Origin: an uncultured Spirochaetaceae bacterium
Lineage (GTDB): Bacteria; Spirochaetota; Spirochaetia; Sphaerochaetales; Sphaerochaetaceae
Assembly (NCBI GenBank): GCA_944388955.1
Contig: CALXKJ010000004.1
Coordinates: 62,001-126,000 of the forward strand
DNA length: 64,000 nt
Reading direction: 5' to 3'
Shown in pieces: positions 17,402-24,981 of the stretch. Each line of letters starts with the position of its first letter. Position 1 is the first letter of the stretch. The translations under genes were made by a program, and so were the position numbers. The notes beneath the pieces are model-generated. The model saw only the letters and a program-made list of their open reading frames with translations, was not told where the DNA came from and did no database searches.

Positions 17402-18707
17402 TGCGCACTCCTTCTAAATCGATGCCTCGCACACGTGTAATACCGACACGCACTCTGTCACCGCTCTTCATCCAGCGTCCCATTATGACAGTAAGCCCAT
17501 CAACATCAGGTGCTTCCGAATAGATTCTGCCTATCGCAAGCTCCTCACCCTCGATCTGCTCCTCCACCAGAGCTATATACTCATGTCCGACGAATCTCTG
17601 GAGATTCTCCTCCGTTATTTTCTGCTGAAACACCTCAAGCTCTTTCTGCCAGCGTGCAGCCTTTTTATGGGCTTTCTCGTGCTCATCCTCACTGCGCATA
17701 TCAAAAGCTGGCGTGTCTTCTTCCCTTGAATAGAGGAATGAGCCCATCCAGTCGAATCTGGCTTCCTCAGCGAATCTCATGACCTCATCGAAAGCCTTCC
17801 TGTCCTCGCCTGGGAAACCAAGCATTATCGTTGTTCTTATGACAGCTTCCGGAAGAGCTTCTCTGATTCTCCTTATAAGAGCAAGGTATTTCTCTCTGTT
17901 TCCCGTGCGCTTCATAGCGTGGAGAACACGCTCATCAGCATGCTGGAATGGGATATCAAGATAAGGAAGAATCTTCTTGCGCTCTTTCATAAGCTCAATA
18001 AGCCCTTCCGGGAATGTGTCAGGGTGGATGTACAGCATTCTGAGGACAAAATCCCCAGGAAGGGATGAAAGCCTATCCATCAGCTCGACAAACCGTGAAG
18101 GCCCACCATCATCTGTACCATAAGCCCCGAGATCCTGAGCGACGATATTTATCTCGTATACCCCGCTTTCGATCAGCCTCTCAGCCTCTTTCAATATCTT
18201 ATCCATCGGTCTCGAGCGCAGACTGCCGCGTATTACCGGAATTGCGCAGTACGAACAGCGATGATTGCAGCCCTCGCTTATTTTAAGGTAAGCGCTTCCT
18301 GGAAAATTAAGGAGCACTTTCCTGTCATCACGCTCCTTCTCTGGAGCAGGGCTATCAGGGATGAGAAGCTTTTCGCGACCTTCCAGGACATCAGGGAAAA
18401 GCGAGAGATCCTTATTGCCGAAGATAGCATCAGCCTCCTCGAGATCCATAGAGCGGCCATAGCGCTCTGCAAGACAGCCAGCCATGATGATTCTCGCCTC
18501 TGGATTCTTCTCATGGAGTGCGAAGAATGTGTTGATACTCTCTTCCTTCGCGCTCTCTATAAACCCGCATGTATTGACTACGATGACATCCGCATCCGCG
18601 GCATCCAGAGTCCGCTCATACCCATTCTCGATAGCATATGTCAGGAGAATCTCGGAATCCACCTGATTCTTAGCACAGCCTAAACTTTCAATATAAATAC
18701 GCTTCAC
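17394..18707 (-). CDS. rimO: Ribosomal protein S12 methylthiotransferase
   Basis: Radical SAM methylthiotransferase that modifies Asp88 of ribosomal protein S12 in E. coli. I choose the GTG at 18707 (437 residues, VKRIYIESLGCAKNQVDSE); a longer in-frame reading adds 150 hydrophobic residues with no homology. GCAKNQVDSE separates RimO from MiaB. The N-terminal UPF0004 domain has three Cys for one 4Fe-4S cluster, the radical SAM loop is CNHRCSYCAIP, and a TRAM-like domain ends the protein (LVEEQIEGEELAIGRI onward). No Shine-Dalgarno precedes the GTG, and a -10 box sits 7 nt before it. Forms an operon with the helicase gene. Confidence 0.93.
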   Translation of the reverse strand: MKRIYIESLGCAKNQVDSEILLTYAIENGYERTLDAADADVIVVNTCGFIESAKEESINTFFALHEKNPEARIIMAGCLAERYGRSMDLEEADAIFGNKDLSLFPDVLEGREKLLIPDSPAPEKERDDRKVLLNFPGSAYLKISEGCNHRCSYCAIPVIRGSLRSRPMDKILKEAERLIESGVYEINIVAQDLGAYGTDDGGPSRFVELMDRLSSLPGDFVLRMLYIHPDTFPEGLIELMKERKKILPYLDIPFQHADERVLHAMKRTGNREKYLALIRRIREALPEAVIRTTIMLGFPGEDRKAFDEVMRFAEEARFDWMGSFLYSREEDTPAFDMRSEDEHEKAHKKAARWQKELEVFQQKITEENLQRFVGHEYIALVEEQIEGEELAIGRIYSEAPDVDGLTVIMGRWMKSGDRVRVGITRVRGIDLEGVRID

Positions 18708-18714
18708 ACAGGCA

Positions 18715-18743
18715 ATCGTATTCAAAGAAGTGCACGTTTGCAA
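18715..18743 (-). promoter_or_regulatory. Leaderless promoter of rimO
   Basis: Minus strand -35 TTGCAA (18738-18743), 17-nt spacer, -10 TACGAT (18715-18720), then 7 nt and the GTG start. Confidence 0.6.
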
Positions 18744-18744
18744 T

Positions 18745-18750
18745 AATAAT
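18745..18750 (+). promoter_or_regulatory. -10 element upstream of the GH28 gene
   Basis: AATAAT followed by AGAAGA and ATG. The hexamer overlaps the divergent rimO promoter. The purine-rich AGAAG could alternatively act as a weak Shine-Dalgarno. Confidence 0.35.
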
Positions 18751-18756
18751 AGAAGA

Positions 18757-20226
18757 ATGAAAGCGAATGCACTTGCAACAGAAACAGCAATCACGCTCTG
18801 GTGGGAGAAACCGGAGAATGCTCCAAGAGAATACCGCTTGTCAATCAATGGCAAGGAAGCCGGAAGGACAGATAAGACACATTTCACATTCTCCGGCCTT
18901 ATGCCATCGACTGAATATGAGATGCATATCACAGGAGATGGTTTTGACGAGCACGTCAAAGCTTCGACTAATAAAAAGAAGAATGTCATAAACATAACCG
19001 AAGCACCGTACTCAGCTATCGGGGATGGAAAGACTCTCAATACGGAAAGCATACAGAGAGCATTCGATGACGCCGGGAAAGATGATGAGATACTAATTCC
19101 TGAAGGCATATTCCTAACAGGAGCTCTGAGAATGCATAGCAATACCACGCTCCACATAGCAATGGGCGGTGTGCTTCAGGGCACGGCAAACCCCGATGAT
19201 TATCTTCCTCGGATTCCATCACGGTTCGAGGGTATCGAGATGGAATGCCTTAGCTCCGTCATCAATATCGGGCATATGAATCATGAAAAAGCTCCGGATA
19301 CGGAGAATATACTCATATACGGTGAAGGTACAATTGCATCCGGAGGGAAAGAGCTTGCGGAGCGCGTCATCAAGGAAGAGACTGAGCGCATACGTCCATA
19401 TCTTGAATCACTCGGCGATAAAATCAAGGAATGCGAGAAGCCGGAGACGATTCCTGGACTCGTAAGGCCAAGGCTCATAAACATCAGCAACGCGAAGAAT
19501 GTGAGGATAACAGGCATAACGCTCAAAGACGGAGCTTCATGGAATGTCCATATCCTCTACTCCGGGAATATCGTGACCGATCATTGCACATTCCGCTCCG
19601 AGAAGGTCTGGAACGGCGACGGATGGGATCCCGATTCATCTGAGAGATGCGTGCTTTTCGCTTCACGTTTCTATACAGGAGATGACTCAGTCGCTATAAA
19701 ATCAGGAAAGAATCCCGAAGGCGATAGAATCGCGAGGGCCGCGAAGAATATACGTGTATTCGACTGCTACAGCGAGTCTGGACATGGCATCATGATAGGA
19801 AGCGAGATGTCTGGAGGTGTCGAGGACGTGTATTTCTGGGATAATGACATAGCGCGCTCATCAAACGGATTTGAGATAAAAGGCACTAAAAAGCGCGGTG
19901 GCTATGTAAGGAATATCCGCATCCGCGATTCCCAATCCCCATGCGTCACCATCCATTCCGTTCCTTACAATGATGATGGAATCCCATCTCCGGATACACC
20001 AATATTCTCAGATATGTCATTCGAGAACCTGACACTCACAGGTATAAAACATGACAACATCACCGGTCAGGTCTCGAAAATCCACGCGATTGACATCGAG
20101 GGTTTCGAGAAGGAAGGCCATGAGATAAGGAATATCAGCTTCCTGAATCCGAAAATCAGAAGCGGAGCCTCTATACATATCACAAGAGCAATCGATGTGA
20201 CTATCTCCGATCTTTCATCATTCTGA
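18757..20226 (+). CDS. Glycoside hydrolase family 28 (polygalacturonase-like), cytoplasmic
   Basis: 489 residues from the ATG at 18757. Residues about 8-80 look like a fibronectin-III-type domain (TLWWEKPENAPREYRLSING), the rest is a right-handed beta-helix. GH28 catalytic motifs: NGDGWDPDSSER (the NxDG element), GDDSVAIKSGK (paired Asp), GHGIMIGSEMSGG (catalytic His) and EIKGTKKRGG in place of the classical RIK. There is no signal peptide, so it probably trims imported oligogalacturonides, feeding hexuronates towards uxuA/uxuB about 17 kb away. Exo-polygalacturonase or a rhamnogalacturonan-specific activity are equally possible. The end overlaps the GH115-like gene by 26 nt, tail to tail. 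Confidence 0.88.
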   Translation: MKANALATETAITLWWEKPENAPREYRLSINGKEAGRTDKTHFTFSGLMPSTEYEMHITGDGFDEHVKASTNKKKNVINITEAPYSAIGDGKTLNTESIQRAFDDAGKDDEILIPEGIFLTGALRMHSNTTLHIAMGGVLQGTANPDDYLPRIPSRFEGIEMECLSSVINIGHMNHEKAPDTENILIYGEGTIASGGKELAERVIKEETERIRPYLESLGDKIKECEKPETIPGLVRPRLINISNAKNVRITGITLKDGASWNVHILYSGNIVTDHCTFRSEKVWNGDGWDPDSSERCVLFASRFYTGDDSVAIKSGKNPEGDRIARAAKNIRVFDCYSESGHGIMIGSEMSGGVEDVYFWDNDIARSSNGFEIKGTKKRGGYVRNIRIRDSQSPCVTIHSVPYNDDGIPSPDTPIFSDMSFENLTLTGIKHDNITGQVSKIHAIDIEGFEKEGHEIRNISFLNPKIRSGASIHITRAIDVTISDLSSF

Positions 20227-22189
20227 TGTATTTCAGATACATATCGTATGCGTTCATCCTCTTCTCGTAATTTGTGATGAGCGCTACGCCCTTGTCTTCA
20301 TCAGAATAAGTAAGATATCTATGCCATTTCCAGAAGCCAGGACCATCCCCGATAATCCTCACCCATTCCATGAGGCTCTTCATAAGCTCTGCCATGCTGT
20401 CCGTATCCGTAAGCGCGTCATTTGAATAGAAGCCTTCCCACTTTCCCGAGGCAGAGGCTCTGAGGCTTCCGATTGCCTTCTCATATTCCGAAGCGGCATC
20501 ACCAAGAGCAATAAAGCATTCCAGAATCTTTCCCTTTGAGAATAGCTTATATGAATCGACAAAACTGAGAACTGCAGAGGAGGCATGAACATACCATGCC
20601 ACCGCAGCGCCAAGATCGGAAATCATAAGAGACGATGTGTTTTTCATATCCTCATGGAGTGATGAGTAAAGACGGTGGCTTCTCTCCATCATCCCCTGCA
20701 GATAATCCATCTGCTCAGAAAGAGGTGCATCAAGGATAAATGAGAAATCAGGGCTTCTTTCCTCGCCTTTTACCCAAGATGTGGCAAGCATCCTCACAGG
20801 ATAGGCAAAGGCCTGATCACCGCCTTTATTGTCCTCATGCATACCGAATGCTGGAGAAGCATCTGCATAACGCTCAGTATATGAAATGAAATCATCGGGT
20901 GTGTCTGTGAAATATAGAGAGGCATAAGCTCTCAGAGATTTCAGATATTCCGCTCTGCCGTTCCTCCAGAAGTCAGCAAGAAGTGAGATAGCGCTGAGGT
21001 GCGGTTTAACATTCGATACATTCACCATGATCATACTGCGTATACCGCTTTCATACGCGCTATTCAGCGATGAGGAGATAAAAGAATAAGAAACAGGAGT
21101 CGGCGTTAAATGGTTCGCGGCCTGAAGGTCATAGAATGAGACATGATAATACATACCATTCTCAGAAGAGGCATCAGAGGGAATAGGAAGAGAAATCTCC
21201 CTTGGATCATCATTGCCATTCCGTCTTGTGACCATAGCCCCATATCCGTTGTCCGCGAACAGCTTAATAGTACCTGAAGGAAGTTCTAGCAGGCCTTTTC
21301 TATAGAAGTTCACTGATTCGCTATAGATATTGTAAGCAAAGACGGCATCAGGATCGTATTCCCGCACAAGCTCAGCCTGCTCAGCTATTATCCTGTTGAT
21401 AAGTCCTGCCCTCTTCTCATCTGTGTCATAAGCTTCATCATCATCCCAGAATGGCTTATCACCCTGTCCTCGGAAACCAAGTGTCCATACAATCTTCATA
21501 CCCTTCTGTTTCGCCACAGCCTCTCTCCAGAGTTTCCTGTAAAGCTCAGAATGTGTGATGAAGGATGGGGTTTTGCCAGGAAATGCACGGCTGAACATCT
21601 CAGCGCCAAGAGGCTCTGCATGATGATGCGTAATCCACAGCCCCATTGACGATGCAAGCGGGGCAAAGCGTCTTGCATCCCTGTCAGTCCCCGGTATCAC
21701 GATATTCCCGCCAAGGCGGAGAAGCGCCTCCATGGCCATCTCCCAGGAAAGCGTATCAGATCCATATGGTCTCCAGCCGAGAAAGAGAACTTCATCGTTT
21801 ATAAACCAGCCCCTGAAACGATAAGCACAGCAAATGCTTTCGGCATGGGAGAAATGGACGGTTTTCTCTTTGTCTTTCACAAACTTCTGGTCGTTCCAGA
21901 ACCATAGCGGCTTGATACCAAGTGTCTCCCGGCTTATATAAAGAAGGGCATAGACAGCGCCCAGCTCATCACCGGCTTTCACAGATACAACGTCAACAGC
22001 ATCTATCGTCCACTGCTCAGAATCAAGGGAATCATCTTTCCCGATTACAATACTGACACCTGGAATCGATGATGTCTCAACCGTCATGGAGATATCACGG
22101 GACATGCGTGAAATAGCTTTCTCGATTACAGAAGACTGCTGGAAGCTCCCAATGGCTTCTACAGTTGTATTGGAGGTGATTCTTACCAT
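20201..22189 (-). CDS. GH115-like alpha-glucuronidase
   Basis: 662 residues. YRFRGWFINDEVLFLGW (about 119-135) and WITHHHAEPLGAEMF (about 195-209) match the conserved FINDE and HHxEP elements I associate with GH115 xylan alpha-1,2-glucuronidases, as does TLGFRGQGDKPFW (about 246-258). N-terminal residues 1-100 fit the family's accessory alpha/beta domain. It is shorter than typical GH115 enzymes (about 800-1000 residues) and seems to lack the C-terminal module. No signal peptide, so it should act inside the cell on imported acidic oligosaccharides. It would release glucuronate for the uxu pathway (inference). Confidence 0.65.
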   Translation of the reverse strand: MVRITSNTTVEAIGSFQQSSVIEKAISRMSRDISMTVETSSIPGVSIVIGKDDSLDSEQWTIDAVDVVSVKAGDELGAVYALLYISRETLGIKPLWFWNDQKFVKDKEKTVHFSHAESICCAYRFRGWFINDEVLFLGWRPYGSDTLSWEMAMEALLRLGGNIVIPGTDRDARRFAPLASSMGLWITHHHAEPLGAEMFSRAFPGKTPSFITHSELYRKLWREAVAKQKGMKIVWTLGFRGQGDKPFWDDDEAYDTDEKRAGLINRIIAEQAELVREYDPDAVFAYNIYSESVNFYRKGLLELPSGTIKLFADNGYGAMVTRRNGNDDPREISLPIPSDASSENGMYYHVSFYDLQAANHLTPTPVSYSFISSSLNSAYESGIRSMIMVNVSNVKPHLSAISLLADFWRNGRAEYLKSLRAYASLYFTDTPDDFISYTERYADASPAFGMHEDNKGGDQAFAYPVRMLATSWVKGEERSPDFSFILDAPLSEQMDYLQGMMERSHRLYSSLHEDMKNTSSLMISDLGAAVAWYVHASSAVLSFVDSYKLFSKGKILECFIALGDAASEYEKAIGSLRASASGKWEGFYSNDALTDTDSMAELMKSLMEWVRIIGDGPGFWKWHRYLTYSDEDKGVALITNYEKRMNAYDMYLKYIRMMKDRR

Positions 22190-22195
22190 GCAGAA

Positions 22196-22224
22196 ATTCT
22201 CGCATCATCTGCCTTTTCAGGCAA
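22196..22224 (-). promoter_or_regulatory. Leaderless promoter of the GH115-like gene
   Basis: Minus strand -35 TTGCCT (22219-22224), 17-nt spacer, -10 GAGAAT (22196-22201, preceded by TGC as an extended -10), then 6 nt and ATG. Confidence 0.5.
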
Positions 22225-22236
22225 CTTCATTGGCTG

Positions 22237-22242
22237 TAGACT
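22237..22242 (+). promoter_or_regulatory. -10 element of the ABC ATPase gene, leaderless spacing
   Basis: TAGACT ends 7 nt before the ATG at 22250. A weak -35 (TTTTCA) is at 22214-22219. The GH115 promoter lies in the same 60-nt gap on the other strand. Confidence 0.45.
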
Positions 22243-22249
22243 TACGGCA

Positions 22250-23710
22250 ATGGAAAGCGCGCTTGAAATCAGGAATCTCAATGTAAGCTATAACAGCATA
22301 AAAGCTGTCAGAGGCGTATCGCTTACTCTCGAGAGAGGAACGATAACAGCGCTTATCGGGGAATCAGGCGCGGGAAAAAGCACTGTCGCATCAGCTATTA
22401 TCGGTCTCCTTCCTAGAAACGCAACAGCCGAGGGGGAAATCATCTATAAAGGCCAGAATCTCCTTGGCTCAGATGAGAAAACACTCAGGTGTATCAGAAA
22501 AAAAAGTATCGCACTCATACCGCAGAGCCATATGGCAGCACTTGAGCCGATGAATAAAGCCGTATCCATTCTCAAATGGAAAACAGCACACAGCAATCAA
22601 AAGGATAAAAGCTATATCAATGCTGTACTTGCCAGCGCTGGCATAGACAATCCTGAAAGGATTCTCTCATCCTATCCTGAAGATCTCTCAGGCGGCACAA
22701 GGCAGAGAATACTTATAGCCTCCGCACTCGCTTCCGATACAGATATAATTATCGCAGATGAGATGACAAGCGCCCTCGATGCCCCATTGAGGAAGGAAAT
22801 GTCCTCGCTCCTTGTATTCCTCGCAAAAGAAAAAGGAATCACTGTGCTCATGATCACACATGACATAGAGATGGCTATCTCATTCTCAGATTCCATCGCT
22901 GTGATGAAAGATGGGATAATCACTGAATACGGACCAAGAGAGAAAATAGCAGCAAAGCCATCCGATGCCTATACAAGAGATCTCATCCTCTCGCATTTTT
23001 CCAGAACCAACAATAAAGAAAAGCAGCAGAGCATCATTCTCAGAGCTTCAGATATCTCAAAACGCTACAGCTCAATCGAGGCAATATCATCATTATCCCT
23101 AACTCTTTCACAAGGCGAGATACTGGGAATCGCTGGTGCATCGGGTGCGGGCAAGACCACGCTTCTGAGAATACTCTCGTCCCTTGAGGCTCCGGATTCA
23201 GGCACTGTCACCGCTGAAAGAAAGACAATGATGGTATTCCAGGATTCATACCATTCTCTGGATGGGACGATGAATGTCATCACCCTTGTTTCCGAGCCTA
23301 TGATAATCAGGGGCATAAAGAAAAAAGAAGCGAGAGAGAAAGCAACTCATTTTCTACATCTATCGCACGTGGACGAAAGCCTTTTCCTTAAATACCCCGC
23401 TTCGCTTTCTGGCGGAGAAAGAGCCCGAGTCCAGATAGCCAGAGCATTAGCGGCAGACGCCCAGATACTCCTTCTCGATGAGCCATTCTCATCGCTTGAC
23501 AGGATTTCCACATCACAGATTCTAACCACTCTCTCCTCTCTGAGAGATAACGGCACATCAATGATTATCGTAAGCCATGACGCATCATTCCTGCTGGATG
23601 CAGCAGACAGGATGATCATCATGAAAGATGGTGCGAAAATAAAGGAAGGCACTCCATCTGAAATGAGAGCTTCCTCAGATCCATATATATCTTTTCTACT
23701 TCACTCCTAA
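22250..23710 (+). CDS. Fused tandem ABC ATPase (oligopeptide/nickel transporter type)
   Basis: 486 residues holding two complete nucleotide-binding domains. Domain 1 (about 1-245): Walker A GESGAGKST, signature LSGGTRQRI, Walker B IIIADEMTSALD, switch His in MITHD. Domain 2 (about 265-486): GASGAGKTT, LSGGERARVQIA, ILLLDEPFSSLD, SHD. This is the DppD-DppF arrangement fused in one chain, which energises peptide, nickel or oligosaccharide importers. No permease or binding-protein gene is adjacent, so it must serve a transporter encoded elsewhere. The carbohydrate neighbours suggest, but do not show, an oligosaccharide substrate. Confidence 0.88.
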   Translation: MESALEIRNLNVSYNSIKAVRGVSLTLERGTITALIGESGAGKSTVASAIIGLLPRNATAEGEIIYKGQNLLGSDEKTLRCIRKKSIALIPQSHMAALEPMNKAVSILKWKTAHSNQKDKSYINAVLASAGIDNPERILSSYPEDLSGGTRQRILIASALASDTDIIIADEMTSALDAPLRKEMSSLLVFLAKEKGITVLMITHDIEMAISFSDSIAVMKDGIITEYGPREKIAAKPSDAYTRDLILSHFSRTNNKEKQQSIILRASDISKRYSSIEAISSLSLTLSQGEILGIAGASGAGKTTLLRILSSLEAPDSGTVTAERKTMMVFQDSYHSLDGTMNVITLVSEPMIIRGIKKKEAREKATHFLHLSHVDESLFLKYPASLSGGERARVQIARALAADAQILLLDEPFSSLDRISTSQILTTLSSLRDNGTSMIIVSHDASFLLDAADRMIIMKDGAKIKEGTPSEMRASSDPYISFLLHS

Positions 23711-23714
23711 TCTG

Positions 23715-23720
23715 TATAGT
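23715..23720 (+). promoter_or_regulatory. -10 element of a leaderless promoter (SprT/DUF2786 gene)
   Basis: TATAGT ends 8 nt before the ATG at 23729, and there is no Shine-Dalgarno. It overlaps the 19-nt space after the ABC ATPase stop. Confidence 0.5.
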
Positions 23721-23728
23721 CACATAAA

Positions 23729-24763
23729 ATGGACAGGATAATCAGGGTTCGGAGTACAAAGCTCGACAAGGAAGAGGAAAGTCTCAAGGCTATCGGAAGG
23801 CAGAAAGAGGCGGAACTCAGGGAGAATGGAATTCTCCTCAGCCGCGAGACGCTTTTCAAAGAGCTCATCATCGCCCCGCTGGCGGAGAAAGGAAAACTCG
23901 GATACTTCGACTCAAGACAGAAGACCATAGTCATTTCAGAAGAGCTTGTTTCCTCAGCATCCTGGGATGATACAGTAAATGTGCTTATCCACGAAATGGG
24001 ACACGCTTTAGACTACCTACAGCATGGGAATCTTGAGCATTCGGAGTCATTCAGGAAGTGCTGTGCCCTTCTCGGTATCGCTCCGGGCTTTGAGAAAAGC
24101 AAGGTCAGAATCTCTTTGAAGCAGAATGACAAGGAGAAAGATAAAGTCAGAAAACTTCTCGCGCTCTCTTCTTCGCCATTCGAGAACGAAGCAGCAGAAG
24201 CGATAAAGAAAGCGAAGGAATTGATGGCAGGGAAAGACATCAAGATTGATGATGAGGATGACGAGAAGATATACATGGTCTCTCTATTTGAGGCTGAGCG
24301 TTTCCCATCATACGTGAAAGCCTTGATTAACTATATATCAGAGTCTACAGGCATATACCCTGTACTTGAGCATCGCGATGCGACAATGAAAGCCGCTGTC
24401 ATCTATGGCACCCTTGAGGAAGTGGAAGCTTCGATATATCTCTGGGATTATCTTGTGTCATCTTCCGAGATGGAGATAGCGAAGCTGCGATGCAAGGGAA
24501 TGAGCATCACAAAAGACAGCTTCATACGCGGTGCTATCGCGGCACTGAAATCAAAGACTGAGGATTCCGCTTCAGATCATGCGATCATGCTTCTGAGAAA
24601 CGAGAATGAGGAAAGGGCTCTTAAGATAGTCTTCAGGGACATAAAGCTCAGGACAAGGAAGTATTACAGCCGCGGAGGTGACGCGAGAAGCTTCAGCATG
24701 GGACAGGGTTTCGGAAGCAAACTATCTGTACCTGAAAGAATCGGACGAAAACGTATAGAATAG
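23729..24763 (+). CDS. SprT-like zinc metallopeptidase fused to DUF2786
   Basis: 344 residues. An N-terminal zincin-like region has LIHEMGHALDYL (about 88-99), the HExxH motif with a third possible ligand downstream. From about residue 133, KVRKLLALSSSPFENEAAEAIKKAKELM is the DUF2786 signature. The C-terminus is basic and Gly/Ser/Arg-rich. SprT-like proteases (SPRTN in eukaryotes) act on DNA-protein crosslinks, and DUF2786 is frequent in phage and plasmid genes. Function here is unproven. The transposon begins right after its stop codon, so the original downstream context has been disturbed. Confidence 0.65.
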   Translation: MDRIIRVRSTKLDKEEESLKAIGRQKEAELRENGILLSRETLFKELIIAPLAEKGKLGYFDSRQKTIVISEELVSSASWDDTVNVLIHEMGHALDYLQHGNLEHSESFRKCCALLGIAPGFEKSKVRISLKQNDKEKDKVRKLLALSSSPFENEAAEAIKKAKELMAGKDIKIDDEDDEKIYMVSLFEAERFPSYVKALINYISESTGIYPVLEHRDATMKAAVIYGTLEEVEASIYLWDYLVSSSEMEIAKLRCKGMSITKDSFIRGAIAALKSKTEDSASDHAIMLLRNENEERALKIVFRDIKLRTRKYYSRGGDARSFSMGQGFGSKLSVPERIGRKRIE

Positions 24764-24777
24764 TTTTCCTGACTGCT

Positions 24778-24797
24778 CCCACAGGCAAGCCTGTGGG
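24778..24797 (-). repeat. Right-end hairpin of the IS200/IS605-type element
   Basis: CCCACAGGC-AA-GCCTGTGGG, a perfect 9-bp inverted repeat near the 3' end of the element. Subterminal hairpins like this are the substrates recognised by TnpA (known for the family). Confidence 0.8.
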
Positions 24798-24981
24798 GTT
24801 CTGGTGGATAGGCTTGCACCATGTCCGTACACCATTCTCAGGCTTTGGGACCAGGGCTGCCGCCCAGAGCACCTGAACTGCCGGCCAAGCACCCCGTTGA
24901 GCACATTAGCGGCCGGCTTCTGCCTTTCGGCATGGAGAGACAGTCAGCTCCCCCATATTATATCCATCTTCCTTCTGACTC
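24798..24981 (-). ncRNA. Candidate guide (omega/re) RNA region 3' of tnpB
   Basis: Between the tnpB stop and the right-end hairpin is a GC-rich non-coding stretch with a 7-bp stem GCCGGCC...GGCCGGC (24880-24886 with 24911-24917) and several smaller complementarities. In characterised TnpB systems this position encodes the scaffold of the guide RNA, whose guide is read from DNA outside the right end. Presence of an RNA is inferred from position and structure only. Confidence 0.45.

Noticed and set aside
17394-18707. Assignment as MiaB
   Set aside because: The GCAKNQVDSE motif and the N-terminus match RimO; MiaB has GCQMN.
18708-19157. 150-residue N-terminal extension of rimO
   Set aside because: The extension crosses the divergent GH28 promoter and start and has no homology; the GTG at 18707 gives the standard RimO N-terminus and fits a promoter 7 nt upstream.
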